Below, piece after piece: positions 52,327 through 61,951 of a stretch of 64,000 bases of DNA. The notes under the pieces are model-generated. The model was not told where the DNA came from and did not search any database. It saw only the letters and a list, made by a program, of their open reading frames with translations. Position numbers and translations under genes: made by a program. Each line of letters opens with the position of its first letter. Position 1 is the stretch's first letter. Source of the DNA: an uncultured Oscillospiraceae bacterium (GTDB lineage: Bacteria; Bacillota; Clostridia; Oscillospirales; Oscillospiraceae); the NCBI GenBank assembly GCA_947629915.1, contig CANRFN010000001.1:86579-150578 (forward strand), in the 5' to 3' direction.

Positions 52327-54279
52327 GTGAGTGAGACATTCAACCAACATGTGTTCAATTCCGCCCACTTCCGGCGGAGCTATCATACAGATCGGCCCCT
52401 GGGCAGCTTCTGCGGCCCCAAGGGCACCCAATTCCGCCTCTGGGCCCCCACCGCCCAAGAGGTCGTCCTCCGTCTCTGGGCCGCCGGCACCGGAGACTGT
52501 CTACTGCGGACCATCTCCCTGGACCGCTGGGAGAAGGGCATCTGGCGCCACGAGACGCCGGAAAACCTGGACAGCACCTACTACGACTACCTGGTCACGG
52601 TAGATGGGGCCACCCGGGCCACGGCAGACCCCTATGCCAGGGCGGCCGGCTGCAACGGCCAGCGGAGCATGGTCATCCAGCTGGAGCGCACCAATCCCCC
52701 GGCGTGGGAGCAGGACGCCCCTCCCCCGCTGCCGCCAGAGAATATCATCTGGGAGATGCACGTCAAGGAGTTCTCCTGGGACCCCGCTTCAGGCGTACCG
52801 GAGGACTACCGCGGCAAGTACAAGGCCCTCACCCTCACAGACACCACCCTGAACGGGGACGGGATACACCCCACCTGTCTCGGCTGGCTGAAAGAGCTGG
52901 GGGTAACCCACATACAGCTGATGCCCGTGTACGACTACGCCACGGTGGACGAGGGCGGCGATCCGGCGATGTTCAACTGGGGCTATGATCCCCTGAACTA
53001 CAACGTCCCGGAGGGCTCTTACGCCACCGATCCCGCAGACGGCGCCGTGCGGATCCGGGAGCTGAAGGAGGCCATCCAGTCCCTCCACAGAGCCGGCTTC
53101 CGGGTGATCATGGACGTGGTGTACAACCACACCTACTATCTGGACTCCTGGCTGTGGCGCACTGTGCCCTGGTATTACCTGCGGCAGGAGTCTGACGGCA
53201 CGCCCTCCAACGGCTCCGGCTGCGGCTGTGACCTGGCCTCTGAGCGGAGCATGGTGGCCAAGTACATTCTGGACTCTGTCCTCTACTGGGCGGAGGAGTA
53301 CCACATGGACGGCTTCCGCTTCGACCTCATGGGCCTATTGGATGTGCGGCTGATGAACCGGATCCGCAAAGAGCTGGACGACCGCTACGGCGTTGGGGAG
53401 AAGATCCTCCTGGGCGAGCCCTGGTCTGCCGGCAGCACTGCCACCCGGATGGGTACCCGCCTCTCAGACAAGTGGCATATGAACAACCTGGACCCCGGGA
53501 TCGCGGCCTTCGTAGACAACACCCGGGACATGGTGAAGGGCAACCTGTGGCACGAGGACAGCCGCGGGCTGGTAAACGGCGGCACGGTGGACCCGGAGTA
53601 CCTGGCCTGCTGCATCTCCGGTTGGTCCGACTGCCCCAACAGCTGGCTCCAGGCCCCCACCCAGGCCATCAACTACCTGTCCTCCCATGACGACTGGACG
53701 CTCTGGGACCGGCTGGTGTACACCGGGGATCCCTCCCGCAACTTTGAAGGCCATCAGGAGGCGCTGCTCCGGCAGAACAAGATGGCTGCGGTCACCCTGT
53801 TCTCCTGCATCGGCAACCTCTTCCTGCTCTCCGGGGAGGAGTTTGCCCGCACCAAGAAGGGCGTAAAGAACAGCTACAATTCCCCCCTGGACATCGGCAT
53901 GCTGGACTGGACCCGGGCCTGGGAGAACATCGACCTGGCCCGGTGGTATCGGGGTCTCATCGCCCTCCGGAAGTCCCTGCCCGGCCTCACAGACAAGTCC
54001 CCCAAGGCGGCAGACCGGATGCGCTTCTTCTGGTCCCCCGCCGCCAACTGCACCGCCCTTCTCTGGGACAACAGCGGCGGAGACTGCCCCTGGAACACCC
54101 TGCTCATGGTCTTCCACGGCGGCACAGAGCCCCTCTCTCTTCCCCTGCCGGCCGGCCGCTGGGCGGTACTGGTAGACCACACCTCCACAGACAAATGGCG
54201 GGCCCCGGACACGGTCCGGGAGAGCGTGCGCATCCCCCCGGGATCCGCCTGGATCCTGGCCAGCCGAGAAAGGAGCTGA
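52327..54279 (+). CDS. pulA: Cytoplasmic type I pullulanase
   Basis: 650 residues, no signal peptide, so it debranches imported maltodextrins or glycogen. CBM48-like domain (TQFRLWAPTAQEVVLRLW), then GH13_14 with FNWGYDPLNYNVPEGSY, catalytic Asp333 in MDGFRFDLMG, Glu364 in LLGEPWSAG and Asp455 in SSHDDWTLWD. Start is GTG 52327, 8 bases after GGAGG. First gene of a four-gene operon with very short gaps. Confidence 0.94.
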   Translation: MSETFNQHVFNSAHFRRSYHTDRPLGSFCGPKGTQFRLWAPTAQEVVLRLWAAGTGDCLLRTISLDRWEKGIWRHETPENLDSTYYDYLVTVDGATRATADPYARAAGCNGQRSMVIQLERTNPPAWEQDAPPPLPPENIIWEMHVKEFSWDPASGVPEDYRGKYKALTLTDTTLNGDGIHPTCLGWLKELGVTHIQLMPVYDYATVDEGGDPAMFNWGYDPLNYNVPEGSYATDPADGAVRIRELKEAIQSLHRAGFRVIMDVVYNHTYYLDSWLWRTVPWYYLRQESDGTPSNGSGCGCDLASERSMVAKYILDSVLYWAEEYHMDGFRFDLMGLLDVRLMNRIRKELDDRYGVGEKILLGEPWSAGSTATRMGTRLSDKWHMNNLDPGIAAFVDNTRDMVKGNLWHEDSRGLVNGGTVDPEYLACCISGWSDCPNSWLQAPTQAINYLSSHDDWTLWDRLVYTGDPSRNFEGHQEALLRQNKMAAVTLFSCIGNLFLLSGEEFARTKKGVKNSYNSPLDIGMLDWTRAWENIDLARWYRGLIALRKSLPGLTDKSPKAADRMRFFWSPAANCTALLWDNSGGDCPWNTLLMVFHGGTEPLSLPLPAGRWAVLVDHTSTDKWRAPDTVRESVRIPPGSAWILASRERS

Positions 54280-54280
54280 C

Positions 54281-56224
54281 ATGACCTTTTCCTACTCCAA
54301 GCAGGACTTTCCCTCTCTGGAGGCGGCGGAACAGACCTGCTGGCTGCTCACCAACGGCCTGGGCGGATACAGCTCTGCCACGGCAGCCTTCTCCTCTGCC
54401 ATGGCGGATCAGTGCCTGCTGGTGGCGGCAAAGTCCCCCAGCACCCGGTTCTGCATGGTGCAGCGGCTGCAGGAGTCCCTCCAGGTCTCCGGCCAGTCCT
54501 ACTGGCTGTCCTCTCAGAACTTCGCCGAGGCGCCCCCGGAGGACGGCTGGCGCCAGTTGGAGGGTTTCACCTGGGAAAACGGCCCCCGCTGGGATCTGCA
54601 GGCCGGCGGCGTACGCATCACCCGAAAATACGGCCTGCTCCACAAGGAGAACACCGCAGCCGTGGTCTATTGGGTCTGCAACGACAGCCCCCAGGACTGC
54701 GTGCTCACCGTCACCCCGGCCTTCCAGCTGCAGTGGAAGGGCGGCAATGATGAAAAAGATGTCTCCCCGGTCTGGGACGGCACCTCCCTCACCGGCGGCC
54801 CCATCCCCCTGTATGTCCAGAGCAGCACCGCCCTGGAGGCCTTTCCGGTAGAGCGGGAGACCTACTTCTTCCCCCATGACGCCAAGGACGGCCGCCGGGC
54901 AAAGGGCACCGGCTACCGCTGTGTCCGCACCGCCCTCGCAGTGCCCGCCGGCAGCACCGGGACCCTGGAGCTCGTCTTCTCAGAGTGCCCCATCACCCAG
55001 ACCGGCAGCGCCATTGTGGAGGCCTCGGAACAGCGGCTGCAGGAGCTGTTGGACACCTCCTGCTTCCGGGATCCGGTGGCAAAAGAGCTCTCCCGGAGCG
55101 CAGACGCCTTTCTCGCAGACCGGTCCAACATCCACGGCCAGACCATTGTGGCGGGCTATCCGTTTTTCGGAGACTGGGGACGGGACACCATGATCGCCCT
55201 CCCCGGCTGTGTGCTGGCCCTCCGCCGCTATGACGCCGCCCGGAGCATTCTACACACCTTCCTCTCCTATGAGAGGGACGGCCTGGTGCCCAACCTCTTC
55301 CCCGAGGGACAGGAGGACCCGGCATACAACTCCGCCGACGCCCCGCTGCTGCTCATCAACAGCGTGTGGCTCTACTACCAAAAGACCGGAGATACGGCTT
55401 TTGTCCGGGAGGCGTGGCCGGCGCTGGCCCGCATCGTCCACGCGTATCAGCACGGCACCCGCTATGCCATCGCCATGGATGAGGACGGCCTTATCCAGGC
55501 GGGCAGCGGTCTGGACCAGGTCACCTGGATGGATGTCTGCATCGATGGCATTCTCCCCACCCCGCGGCACGGAAAGCCGGTGGAGATCAACGCGTACTGG
55601 TACAATGCCCTCTGCGTGCTCCGGGAACTGGCTCCTCTCTGCGGGGAAGATCCCGCGCCCTATGCCGCACTGGCGGAGAAGGTAAAGGCGTCCTTTGGAA
55701 TGGCCTTCTGGCTGCCGGAGGGTCGGCTGAAAGACGTGATCAACGGCACCTATGAGGAGAATCAGATCCGCTGCAACCAGATATGGGCGGTGTCTATGCC
55801 CTTCACCATGCTCTCCCCGGAACAGGAGAAGGCGGTGGTGGAGACCGTGTTCCGGCACCTCTGGACCCCCAACGGCCTGCGCACCCTGTCTCGGGAGGAT
55901 CCGGCATACCACCCTGCCTACGGAGGCACCCAGAAGGAGCGGGATCTGGCGTATCACCAGGGCACCGTATGGCCCTTCCCATTGGGGGCCTGGTACATGG
56001 CCTATCTGAAGGTCCACGGGTATGCACCGGCCGCCGCCCATCGGGTGCGCCAGTGGCTGCAGCCCATGGAAGATATCCTCCGGGAGGGCTGCGTGGGACA
56101 GATCCCGGAGATCTACGATGGAGACACCCCTGGGCCGTCCAAGGGCTGCTTTGCCCAGGCCTGGAGCGTGGGCGAGATCCTGCGGGTCTATGAGGCCCTG
56201 GAAGCCATCGAGAGCACACAGTGA
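54281..56224 (+). CDS. Amylo-alpha-1,6-glucosidase / GH133 glycogen debranching enzyme
   Basis: 647 residues, cytoplasmic. N-terminal GDE_N-like domain (CWLLTNGLGGYSSATAAF) and C-terminal six-hairpin GDE_C domain with AGYPFFGDWGRDTMIALPG, LVPNLFPEGQEDPAYNSADA and GLDQVTWMDVCIDG. The GDWGRDTMIALPG block holds a catalytic Asp of the archaeal-type debranching enzymes. It starts one base after pulA ends, with AAAGGAG inside pulA. Confidence 0.93.
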   Translation: MTFSYSKQDFPSLEAAEQTCWLLTNGLGGYSSATAAFSSAMADQCLLVAAKSPSTRFCMVQRLQESLQVSGQSYWLSSQNFAEAPPEDGWRQLEGFTWENGPRWDLQAGGVRITRKYGLLHKENTAAVVYWVCNDSPQDCVLTVTPAFQLQWKGGNDEKDVSPVWDGTSLTGGPIPLYVQSSTALEAFPVERETYFFPHDAKDGRRAKGTGYRCVRTALAVPAGSTGTLELVFSECPITQTGSAIVEASEQRLQELLDTSCFRDPVAKELSRSADAFLADRSNIHGQTIVAGYPFFGDWGRDTMIALPGCVLALRRYDAARSILHTFLSYERDGLVPNLFPEGQEDPAYNSADAPLLLINSVWLYYQKTGDTAFVREAWPALARIVHAYQHGTRYAIAMDEDGLIQAGSGLDQVTWMDVCIDGILPTPRHGKPVEINAYWYNALCVLRELAPLCGEDPAPYAALAEKVKASFGMAFWLPEGRLKDVINGTYEENQIRCNQIWAVSMPFTMLSPEQEKAVVETVFRHLWTPNGLRTLSREDPAYHPAYGGTQKERDLAYHQGTVWPFPLGAWYMAYLKVHGYAPAAAHRVRQWLQPMEDILREGCVGQIPEIYDGDTPGPSKGCFAQAWSVGEILRVYEALEAIESTQ

Positions 56225-56235
56225 GGGGGAATGCT

Positions 56236-57873
56236 ATGCTGCAAAAGAGAGAGCGGGGCTGGTGGAAGAAGGCCGTCATCTACCAGATCTACCCCAAGAG
56301 TTTTCAGGACACCAACGGCGATGGCATCGGGGACTTGCCGGGCATTCTCCAGCACCTGGACTACCTGGCGGAACTGGGCATCGATGCCATCTGGCTGTGC
56401 CCGGTCTATGCCTCTCCCCAGGTGGACAACGGCTACGACATCGCGGACTATGAGGACATCTGGCCTGTGCTGGGCACCATGGAGGACATGGAGAATCTCA
56501 TTCGGGAGGCGGACAGGCGCGGCATCGGCATCATCATGGACCTGGTATTGAACCACACCTCCAACCAGCACCGATGGTTCCAGGCGGCCTGCACCAGCCG
56601 GGACAGCCCCTACCACGACTACTACGTCTGGCGGGACGGCACCCCGGACACCCCGCCCAACGACATGATGGCCTGCTTCGGCGGCTCCATGTGGACGTGG
56701 GAGCCCCATGTCCAGCAGTGGTATTTCCACCAGTTCGCCCCCGAGCAGCCGGATCTGAACTGGGACAGCCCAGCCGTGCGGCAAGAGCTGTATCATATGA
56801 TCCGCTTCTGGGTGGACAAGGGTGTGGCCGGCTTCCGGCTGGACGTGATCGACCAGATCGCCAAGGATCCGGACCGGAAGATCACGGGCAACGGCCCCAA
56901 GCTCCATGCCTACCTGCGGGAACTCTCCCGGGAGGCCTTCCGAGAAGAGGGACTGGTGTCCGTAGGCGAGGCGTGGGGCGCAGACCCGGAGCGGGCCCGG
57001 CTGTACAGCGCACCGGACGGCAGCGAGCTCAGCATGGTGTTTCAGTTCCAGCACATCTGCCTGGACAACGCCCCCGGCGGAGAGAAGTGGGACGTGATCC
57101 CCCTGAAGCTCACAGACCTGAAGCGCTGCCTCTCCCGCTGGCAGACGGAGCTTCACGGCTGCGGCTGGAACAGTCTCTTCTGGAACAACCACGACCTGCC
57201 CCGCATCGTCTCCCGCTGGGGTGACGACCGCCGCTATCGGGTGGAATCCGCCAAGATGTTGGCCATTCTCCTGTACGGCCTGGAGGGCACCCCCTACCTG
57301 TATCAGGGAGAGGAGCTGGCCATGACCAACATCCAGCTGCCCATCGACCAGTATCAGGACGTGGAGCTCTTAAACCTGTATCGGGACCGGATCGCCGCGG
57401 GATACCCAGAAGAGGATGTGATGCGCTCCATCTGGGCCCGGGGAAGAGACAACGCCCGCACCCCCATGCAGTGGAACGCCGGCCCCAACGCCGGCTTCAC
57501 CGAGGGCACCCCCTGGCTGCCGGTGAACCCAAACTACAGGGAGATCAACGCCGAGGCGGCCCTTGCCGATCCCAACTCCGTCTTCCACTGCTACCAGAAG
57601 CTCATCGCCCTGCGCAAGCGCTATCCCGTCTTCCAGGACGGCACATTCACCCTGCTGGAGCCGGACAGCGAGAGCCTCTTCGTGTACACCCGGGAGACCG
57701 CGGATGAGCTTCTTCTGGTGGTGTGCAACTTCACCGGGAACCCGGAGCCCTACTCCCTGCCTGATGCATTCCAGAGAGCAGAACTGCTGCTCTCCAACTA
57801 CACAACCCACACAGACATACTGCAGCCCTATGAGGCTCGCCTCTATCGAAAGGAAGAATACCATGCGATATAA
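56236..57873 (+). CDS. GH13_31 alpha-glucosidase / oligo-1,6-glucosidase
   Basis: 545-residue cytoplasmic exo-glucosidase. N-terminal WWKKAVIYQIYPKSFQDTNGDG, IIMDLVLNHTSNQHRWF, catalytic Asp203 in GFRLDVIDQI, Glu245 in SVGEAWG and Asp320 in WNNHDLPR. VIDQI after the nucleophile favours alpha-1,6 (MalL, oligo-1,6-glucosidase, trehalose-6-phosphate hydrolase) over alpha-1,4 specificity, but the exact substrate is uncertain. ATG 56236 follows GAGGGGG; a GTG at 56221 overlaps the GDE gene. Confidence 0.93.
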   Translation: MLQKRERGWWKKAVIYQIYPKSFQDTNGDGIGDLPGILQHLDYLAELGIDAIWLCPVYASPQVDNGYDIADYEDIWPVLGTMEDMENLIREADRRGIGIIMDLVLNHTSNQHRWFQAACTSRDSPYHDYYVWRDGTPDTPPNDMMACFGGSMWTWEPHVQQWYFHQFAPEQPDLNWDSPAVRQELYHMIRFWVDKGVAGFRLDVIDQIAKDPDRKITGNGPKLHAYLRELSREAFREEGLVSVGEAWGADPERARLYSAPDGSELSMVFQFQHICLDNAPGGEKWDVIPLKLTDLKRCLSRWQTELHGCGWNSLFWNNHDLPRIVSRWGDDRRYRVESAKMLAILLYGLEGTPYLYQGEELAMTNIQLPIDQYQDVELLNLYRDRIAAGYPEEDVMRSIWARGRDNARTPMQWNAGPNAGFTEGTPWLPVNPNYREINAEAALADPNSVFHCYQKLIALRKRYPVFQDGTFTLLEPDSESLFVYTRETADELLLVVCNFTGNPEPYSLPDAFQRAELLLSNYTTHTDILQPYEARLYRKEEYHAI

Positions 57874-58636
57874 CGCCGTTCTCCTGGATCTCTACGGCAC
57901 CCTGGTGGACATTCACACCAACGAGCGGGATCCAAAAGTCTGGGAAATCATGGCAAAGCGTTATACCCGCCGCAAGGCACCCTGGAACCCGCAGGAAATG
58001 GAGGAGGCCTTCTTTGCCACCATATCCGACCTGGAAAAAAGAGCACTCGAAAACTGCGGGAACGCTCCGGATGCCTGCCCGGAGATCGACATCGAGAAGG
58101 TCTTCAAACTTCTCTATAATCAGAGGCGCCAGTATGACCCTCATCTCAGGCCTTCCAGCCAGAACCTTCGCTCGAGGGGTGCCCGGCGGTTCGGGTTCTT
58201 CTTCCGCAAGGCTTCCACCGAGTACATCCGCCTCTACGATGGCGCCGCATCCTTCCTGAAAGACCTTCGGGATGTCGCCGACAAGGTGATCCTGCTCACC
58301 AACGCTCAGTCCCTCTTTGTCCGGCAAGAGATGCAAAACCTGGGCATCTTCAACCTCTTTGACGCCCTTTACATCTCCTCGGAGTGGATGCGCAAGAAGC
58401 CGGACCCCTATTTCTACCATATTCCCCTGCAGATACACCACCTGGATCCGGCGCGGACCGTGATGATCGGCAACGATGCCATCTGCGATGTCCAGGGCGC
58501 CCAGGCGGCGGGGCTGCACACCGTCTATCTCCGGACCAACCTCTCCCCCGAGGAGCCGCTGCCTCAGGCGGACCTCTGTGTGGAGGGCCCGGATTACGAT
58601 GCCATCCTGGCCTATCTGCGGGAGTCTACCCGCTGA
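57863..58636 (+). CDS. HAD-superfamily hydrolase
   Basis: 257-residue predicted phosphatase or dehalogenase. Motif I is LLDLYGTLVD, in which the usual second Asp (DxD) is Tyr, as in haloacid-dehalogenase-like members. Motif II ILLTNAQ; motif III Lys in RKKPDPYFY; motif IV GNDAICDVQGAQAAG. A helical cap lies between motifs I and II. The start overlaps the glucosidase gene by 11 bases, so it is cotranscribed and may remove a sugar phosphate, although that is inference. Confidence 0.88.
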   Translation: MRYNAVLLDLYGTLVDIHTNERDPKVWEIMAKRYTRRKAPWNPQEMEEAFFATISDLEKRALENCGNAPDACPEIDIEKVFKLLYNQRRQYDPHLRPSSQNLRSRGARRFGFFFRKASTEYIRLYDGAASFLKDLRDVADKVILLTNAQSLFVRQEMQNLGIFNLFDALYISSEWMRKKPDPYFYHIPLQIHHLDPARTVMIGNDAICDVQGAQAAGLHTVYLRTNLSPEEPLPQADLCVEGPDYDAILAYLRESTR

Positions 58637-58650
58637 CCACATGCCCTCCC

Positions 58651-58684
58651 GAGAGCGCTGCGCCCTGTCGCAGCGCTCTTTTTT
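58651..58684 (+). terminator. Terminator of the pulA operon
   Basis: GAGAGCGCTGCG pairs with CGCAGCGCTCTT around a short loop, followed by T residues (to 58684). Confidence 0.93.
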
Positions 58685-58739
58685 CGGCTCGATCTTCCCC
58701 TGCCCTCTTGCCCCTTGTTTTCAAATCTTGAAAATCCTC

Positions 58740-58768
58740 TTGACATTTCCCCCACAGAATAATAGAGT
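58740..58768 (+). promoter_or_regulatory. Promoter of the O-acetylhomoserine sulfhydrylase gene
   Basis: Perfect TTGACA (58740-58745), 17-base spacer, TAGAGT (58763-58768). The start would be near 58775, which places the upstream in-frame ATG (58769) outside the message and supports the GTG start at 58802. The leader is too short for a SAM riboswitch or T-box. Confidence 0.6.
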
Positions 58769-58801
58769 ATGCACCATCCTGAAAGAAAGAGGTTGATACC
58801 A

Positions 58802-60085
58802 GTGGACCATCTTGGCATCGGCACAAAATGTGTTCAGGCGGGCTACACCCCCGGCAACGGCGAACCCCGTCAGATCCCCATCATCCAGTCTACTACCTTT
58901 AAATATGCCACCAGCGAAGAGATGGGCAAGCTCTTTGACCTGGAGGCAGACGGCTATTTCTACACCCGGCTCCAGAACCCCACCAACGACATGGTGGCGG
59001 CCAAGATCTGCGCCATGGAGGGCGGCACCGCTGCCATGCTCACCTCCTCCGGCCAGGCGGCCAACTTCTATGCCATCTTCAACATCGCCAACAACGGCGA
59101 CCACGTAGTGGCCTCCTCCACCATCTACGGCGGCACGTACAACCTGTTCCACGTCACCATGCAGAAGATGGGCATCGAGTTCACCTTTGTGGACCCCCTC
59201 TGCACGGAGGAAGAGTTGAACGCCGCCTTCCGCCCCAACACCAAGGCGGTCTTCGGCGAGACCATCGCCAACCCCGCCCTCACCGTGCTGGACATCGAGA
59301 AGTTCGCCAGGGCGGCCCACAGCCACGGCGTGCCCCTGGTGGTGGACAACACCTTCGCCACCCCCATCAACTGCCGCCCCTTTGAATGGGGCGCAGACAT
59401 CGTGACCCATTCCACCACCAAGTATATGGACGGCCACGGCGCCGGCGTAGGCGGCTGCATCGTAGACCACGGCGTCTTCGACTGGTTTGCCCATGCGGAC
59501 AAGTTCCCCGGCCTCACCACCCCCGATGACAGCTATCACGGGATCACCTACGCCGAGAAGTTCGGCCTTGGCGGCGCCTTCATCACCAAGTGCACCGCAC
59601 AGCTGATGCGGGACTTCGGCTCCATCCAGTCCCCCCAGAACGCTTTCATCCTGAACCTCGGTCTGGAGAGCCTCCACGTCCGGATGCCCCGTCACTGCGC
59701 CAACGGCCTGGCCGTAGCCACCTTCCTCCAGAACCACCCCAAGGTCTCCTTTGTGATCTATCCGGGCCTGGAGGGAGACAAGTACCACGAGATCGCCAAG
59801 AAGTACTGCCCCAACGGCACCTGCGGCGTGGTGTCCTTCGGCTTCAAGGGCGGAAGAGCCGCCGCCGAGACCTTCATGAAGCATCTGAAGATCGCCGCCA
59901 TCGAGACCCATGTGGCAGACGCCAGAACCTGCGTGCTCCACCCCGCCTCCGCCACCCACCGGCAGATGAACGATGAGGAGCTGATCGCCGCCGGCATCTC
60001 CTCCGATCTGGTCCGCCTCTCCTGCGGTCTGGAAGACGCCGAGGACCTGATCGCCGACATCGCCCAGGCACTGGATCAGGTGTAA
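58802..60085 (+). CDS. metY: O-acetylhomoserine sulfhydrylase / Cys-Met metabolism PLP enzyme
   Basis: PLP-dependent enzyme that makes homocysteine from O-acetylhomoserine and sulfide. 427 residues: TRLQNPTNDMVAAKICAMEG, SGQAANFYAIF, STIYGGTYNLFHVT, substrate region NTFATPINCRPFEWGADIVTHS, PLP lysine in HSTTKYMDGHGAGVGG, and C-terminal VRLSCGLEDAEDLIADI. A methionine gamma-lyase role cannot be fully excluded. GTG 58802 start; see the promoter entry. Confidence 0.9.
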   Translation: MDHLGIGTKCVQAGYTPGNGEPRQIPIIQSTTFKYATSEEMGKLFDLEADGYFYTRLQNPTNDMVAAKICAMEGGTAAMLTSSGQAANFYAIFNIANNGDHVVASSTIYGGTYNLFHVTMQKMGIEFTFVDPLCTEEELNAAFRPNTKAVFGETIANPALTVLDIEKFARAAHSHGVPLVVDNTFATPINCRPFEWGADIVTHSTTKYMDGHGAGVGGCIVDHGVFDWFAHADKFPGLTTPDDSYHGITYAEKFGLGGAFITKCTAQLMRDFGSIQSPQNAFILNLGLESLHVRMPRHCANGLAVATFLQNHPKVSFVIYPGLEGDKYHEIAKKYCPNGTCGVVSFGFKGGRAAAETFMKHLKIAAIETHVADARTCVLHPASATHRQMNDEELIAAGISSDLVRLSCGLEDAEDLIADIAQALDQV

Positions 60086-60109
60086 GGCACAGCAGGAACA
60101 AGAAGAACG

Positions 60110-60154
60110 AAAGAGCGGTGCTGCCCTTCCCTTTTGAAGGACAGCACCGCTCTT
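60110..60154. terminator. Bidirectional terminator after metY
   Basis: GAAAGAGCGGTGCTG pairs with CAGCACCGCTCTTT, with an inner CCTTCC/GGA-type loop, followed by T-rich GTTGTTTC on the plus strand. Confidence 0.85.
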
Positions 60155-60183
60155 TGTTGTTTCTTACAGGTCTACTGATTGCG

Positions 60184-61179
60184 TCAGGCGAAGTCCGACT
60201 CCGGCAGGCCGGTCTCGAAGGGGTACACCAGCTTCATCTGGCGGCGGCACTCGTCCAGGATCCGCATCACCGCCAGCGTGTCTCGCAATGGCACCCACCA
60301 GCTCTCTGTCCTGCCCTCCGCGATCTCCTCCGCCACCCGGTTGAACTCGTTGCGGAGGGACCCGTCTCCCCGGAAGGTCTCCTTCTCGCCGCCAGTCCGG
60401 ACCAGTGTGACCTGATTGGCGCCGTGGAAGAACATCAGCTTCACCTTGGCTTCCGTGCCCTCGATGACGAGCTTCTCCAGGCCCTGGAAGTCCCGGATGG
60501 AGACGGAGATGGGCCAGGTCTTCCCGTCTGCAAAGGTGAGGCTGATCTCCTCCCCATAGTCCACACCGTTCTCAAGGGTCCCCGCGCACTGGACCCTCTC
60601 CGGCATACCGAAGAGCCGGTAGAGATAGGTTACAGGATAGATCCCGGAGTCCAGCAGGGCGCCGCCGGCCAGAGTTGGATCTGTGAGGCGAGAATACCCC
60701 TTCACCACGTTGAGGTGGTAGTGGGCGAGGACGTTCTGGATCTCCCCGAAGACCCCCTGGTCCAGCCACTCCCTCACCTGGTTCGCCACCGGCGAGAACC
60801 AGGTCCACATGGCCTCTGCCAGATAGAGGTGCTTCTCCCGGGCCAGTGCAGCCAGTTCTTCTGCCTCTCTGGCGGTGACTGTGATGGGCTTTTCACAGAG
60901 CACCGGTTTGCCCAGCTCCAGGGCCAGCTTCCCATAGCTGTAATGGCTGTTGTGGGGCGTGCAGACATATACCGCGTCCACCCCTGGCGCCAGGATGGCC
61001 TCCTCTGCCGTGCGGTATGCCATGCCGCCGTACTGCATGGCAAAGTCCATTCCCTGTTCCAGCCGTCTCGTGTACACCGAGGCGATCCGATGGAGTCCTG
61101 CGGCCGTGATCTGCCCCGCCACCTGGTGGGCCAGGCCGCCTGCGCCGATAAAGCACCAACGAAAAATCCCTCCTGGCAT
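60184..61179 (-). CDS. Gfo/Idh/MocA-family NAD(P)-dependent oxidoreductase
   Basis: 331-residue dehydrogenase of sugar or diol substrates. N-terminal Rossmann WCFIGAGGLAHQVAGQI, then the family block VLCEKPITVTAREAEEL with the conserved EKP, AEAMWTWFSP, and the C-terminal domain with LLDSGIYPVTYLYRLFG and GTEAKVKLMFFHG. Substrate cannot be told. ATG 61179 follows GGGAG; earlier ATGs lack a site. Confidence 0.85.
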   Translation of the reverse strand: MPGGIFRWCFIGAGGLAHQVAGQITAAGLHRIASVYTRRLEQGMDFAMQYGGMAYRTAEEAILAPGVDAVYVCTPHNSHYSYGKLALELGKPVLCEKPITVTAREAEELAALAREKHLYLAEAMWTWFSPVANQVREWLDQGVFGEIQNVLAHYHLNVVKGYSRLTDPTLAGGALLDSGIYPVTYLYRLFGMPERVQCAGTLENGVDYGEEISLTFADGKTWPISVSIRDFQGLEKLVIEGTEAKVKLMFFHGANQVTLVRTGGEKETFRGDGSLRNEFNRVAEEIAEGRTESWWVPLRDTLAVMRILDECRRQMKLVYPFETGLPESDFA

Positions 61180-61286
61180 CTGTTCCGCTCCCATCTGTCT
61201 GATTCTTGCAGGGAGATCTACTCCCCATGCCGCTCCCATCCTACCACAACCTGGTACATTTGTCCACTGCTGCCGGAAGAGAGAAA

Positions 61287-61315
61287 GGCACCCGCAGGAA
61301 GCTCTGCAGGTGCCA
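61287..61315 (-). terminator. Terminator of pgsA
   Basis: Minus-strand GGCACCTGCAG pairs with CTGCGGGTGCC around a short loop and is followed by TTTCTCT, 9 bases past the pgsA stop. Confidence 0.75.
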
Positions 61316-61323
61316 GAAGAAGC

Positions 61324-61887
61324 CTATTTCGCGTTTTTAGCCTGCTCGATGGCGTCAAAGTTGCGCTTGCCGTACAGGACGAAGGAGAGAATAATTAACG
61401 AGCTGCTCAGCACCACCATGACGATGGACAGCGCCGGCGGGATGTCGTACCAGAAGATGTGCAGCAGGATGGTGATAAAAAGGCACACCGTGGCCGCTTT
61501 CCCGTGCCAGACGGCGCCCATCACCTTGCCGGCCTTGCGGATCACCAGCACGCCGGTGATGCTCATGAAGATCTCCTTGGTGAACATCAGGACCACGGGC
61601 ACGATCACCCAGGGGAAACGAGAGACCAGACAGATCAGCATCGTGACCTGTGTGAGTTTGTCCGCCACAGGGTCCAGTATCTTTCCCAGGTTGCTGACCA
61701 TATTGAAGTGCCGTGCGATAAAGCCGTCCACCACATCGGTTATACCGGAGATCAGCATCAAAACGCCGGCAGCCATCGCCTCCTGCTTCGTATACAGCCA
61801 GGCGATCACCGGAATCAGCACGATGCGGAACATGGAGAGCAGATTGGGAATCGTTAGGATCTTCGATTGTGTGTTTTTCTCGTCCAT
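61324..61887 (-). CDS. pgsA: CDP-alcohol phosphatidyltransferase, PgsA-like
   Basis: Membrane enzyme for phosphatidylglycerophosphate synthesis from CDP-diacylglycerol and glycerol-3-phosphate. 187 residues with four to six helices and the full CDP-alcohol motif DVVDGFIAR, eight residues, then GKILDPVADK. ILTIPNLLSMFRIVLIPVIAW is the typical N-terminus. ATG 61887 is used with GAGGTCGAGG upstream; the earlier ATG at 61911 is inside a hairpin. Confidence 0.88.
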   Translation of the reverse strand: MDEKNTQSKILTIPNLLSMFRIVLIPVIAWLYTKQEAMAAGVLMLISGITDVVDGFIARHFNMVSNLGKILDPVADKLTQVTMLICLVSRFPWVIVPVVLMFTKEIFMSITGVLVIRKAGKVMGAVWHGKAATVCLFITILLHIFWYDIPPALSIVMVVLSSSLIILSFVLYGKRNFDAIEQAKNAK

Positions 61888-61907
61888 AGCCTCGACCTCA
61901 AGCAGCA

Positions 61908-61948
61908 ACATACCACCTCGGTTTCGTAATCCTTCTGGGGTGGTATGT
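61908..61948 (-). promoter_or_regulatory. Inverted repeat at the pgsA transcript start
   Basis: ACATACCACC (61908-61917) and GGTGGTATGT (61939-61948) form a 10-base dyad with a 21-base spacer, starting within a few bases of the predicted transcript start. It could be an operator or a 5' hairpin in the mRNA. Confidence 0.5.
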
Positions 61949-61951
61949 GGT

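Noticed and set aside
58640..58801. SAM riboswitch or T-box before the sulfhydrylase gene
   Set aside because: The predicted leader is only about 30 bases and holds no such fold; the hairpin at 58651-58684 is the terminator of the previous operon.
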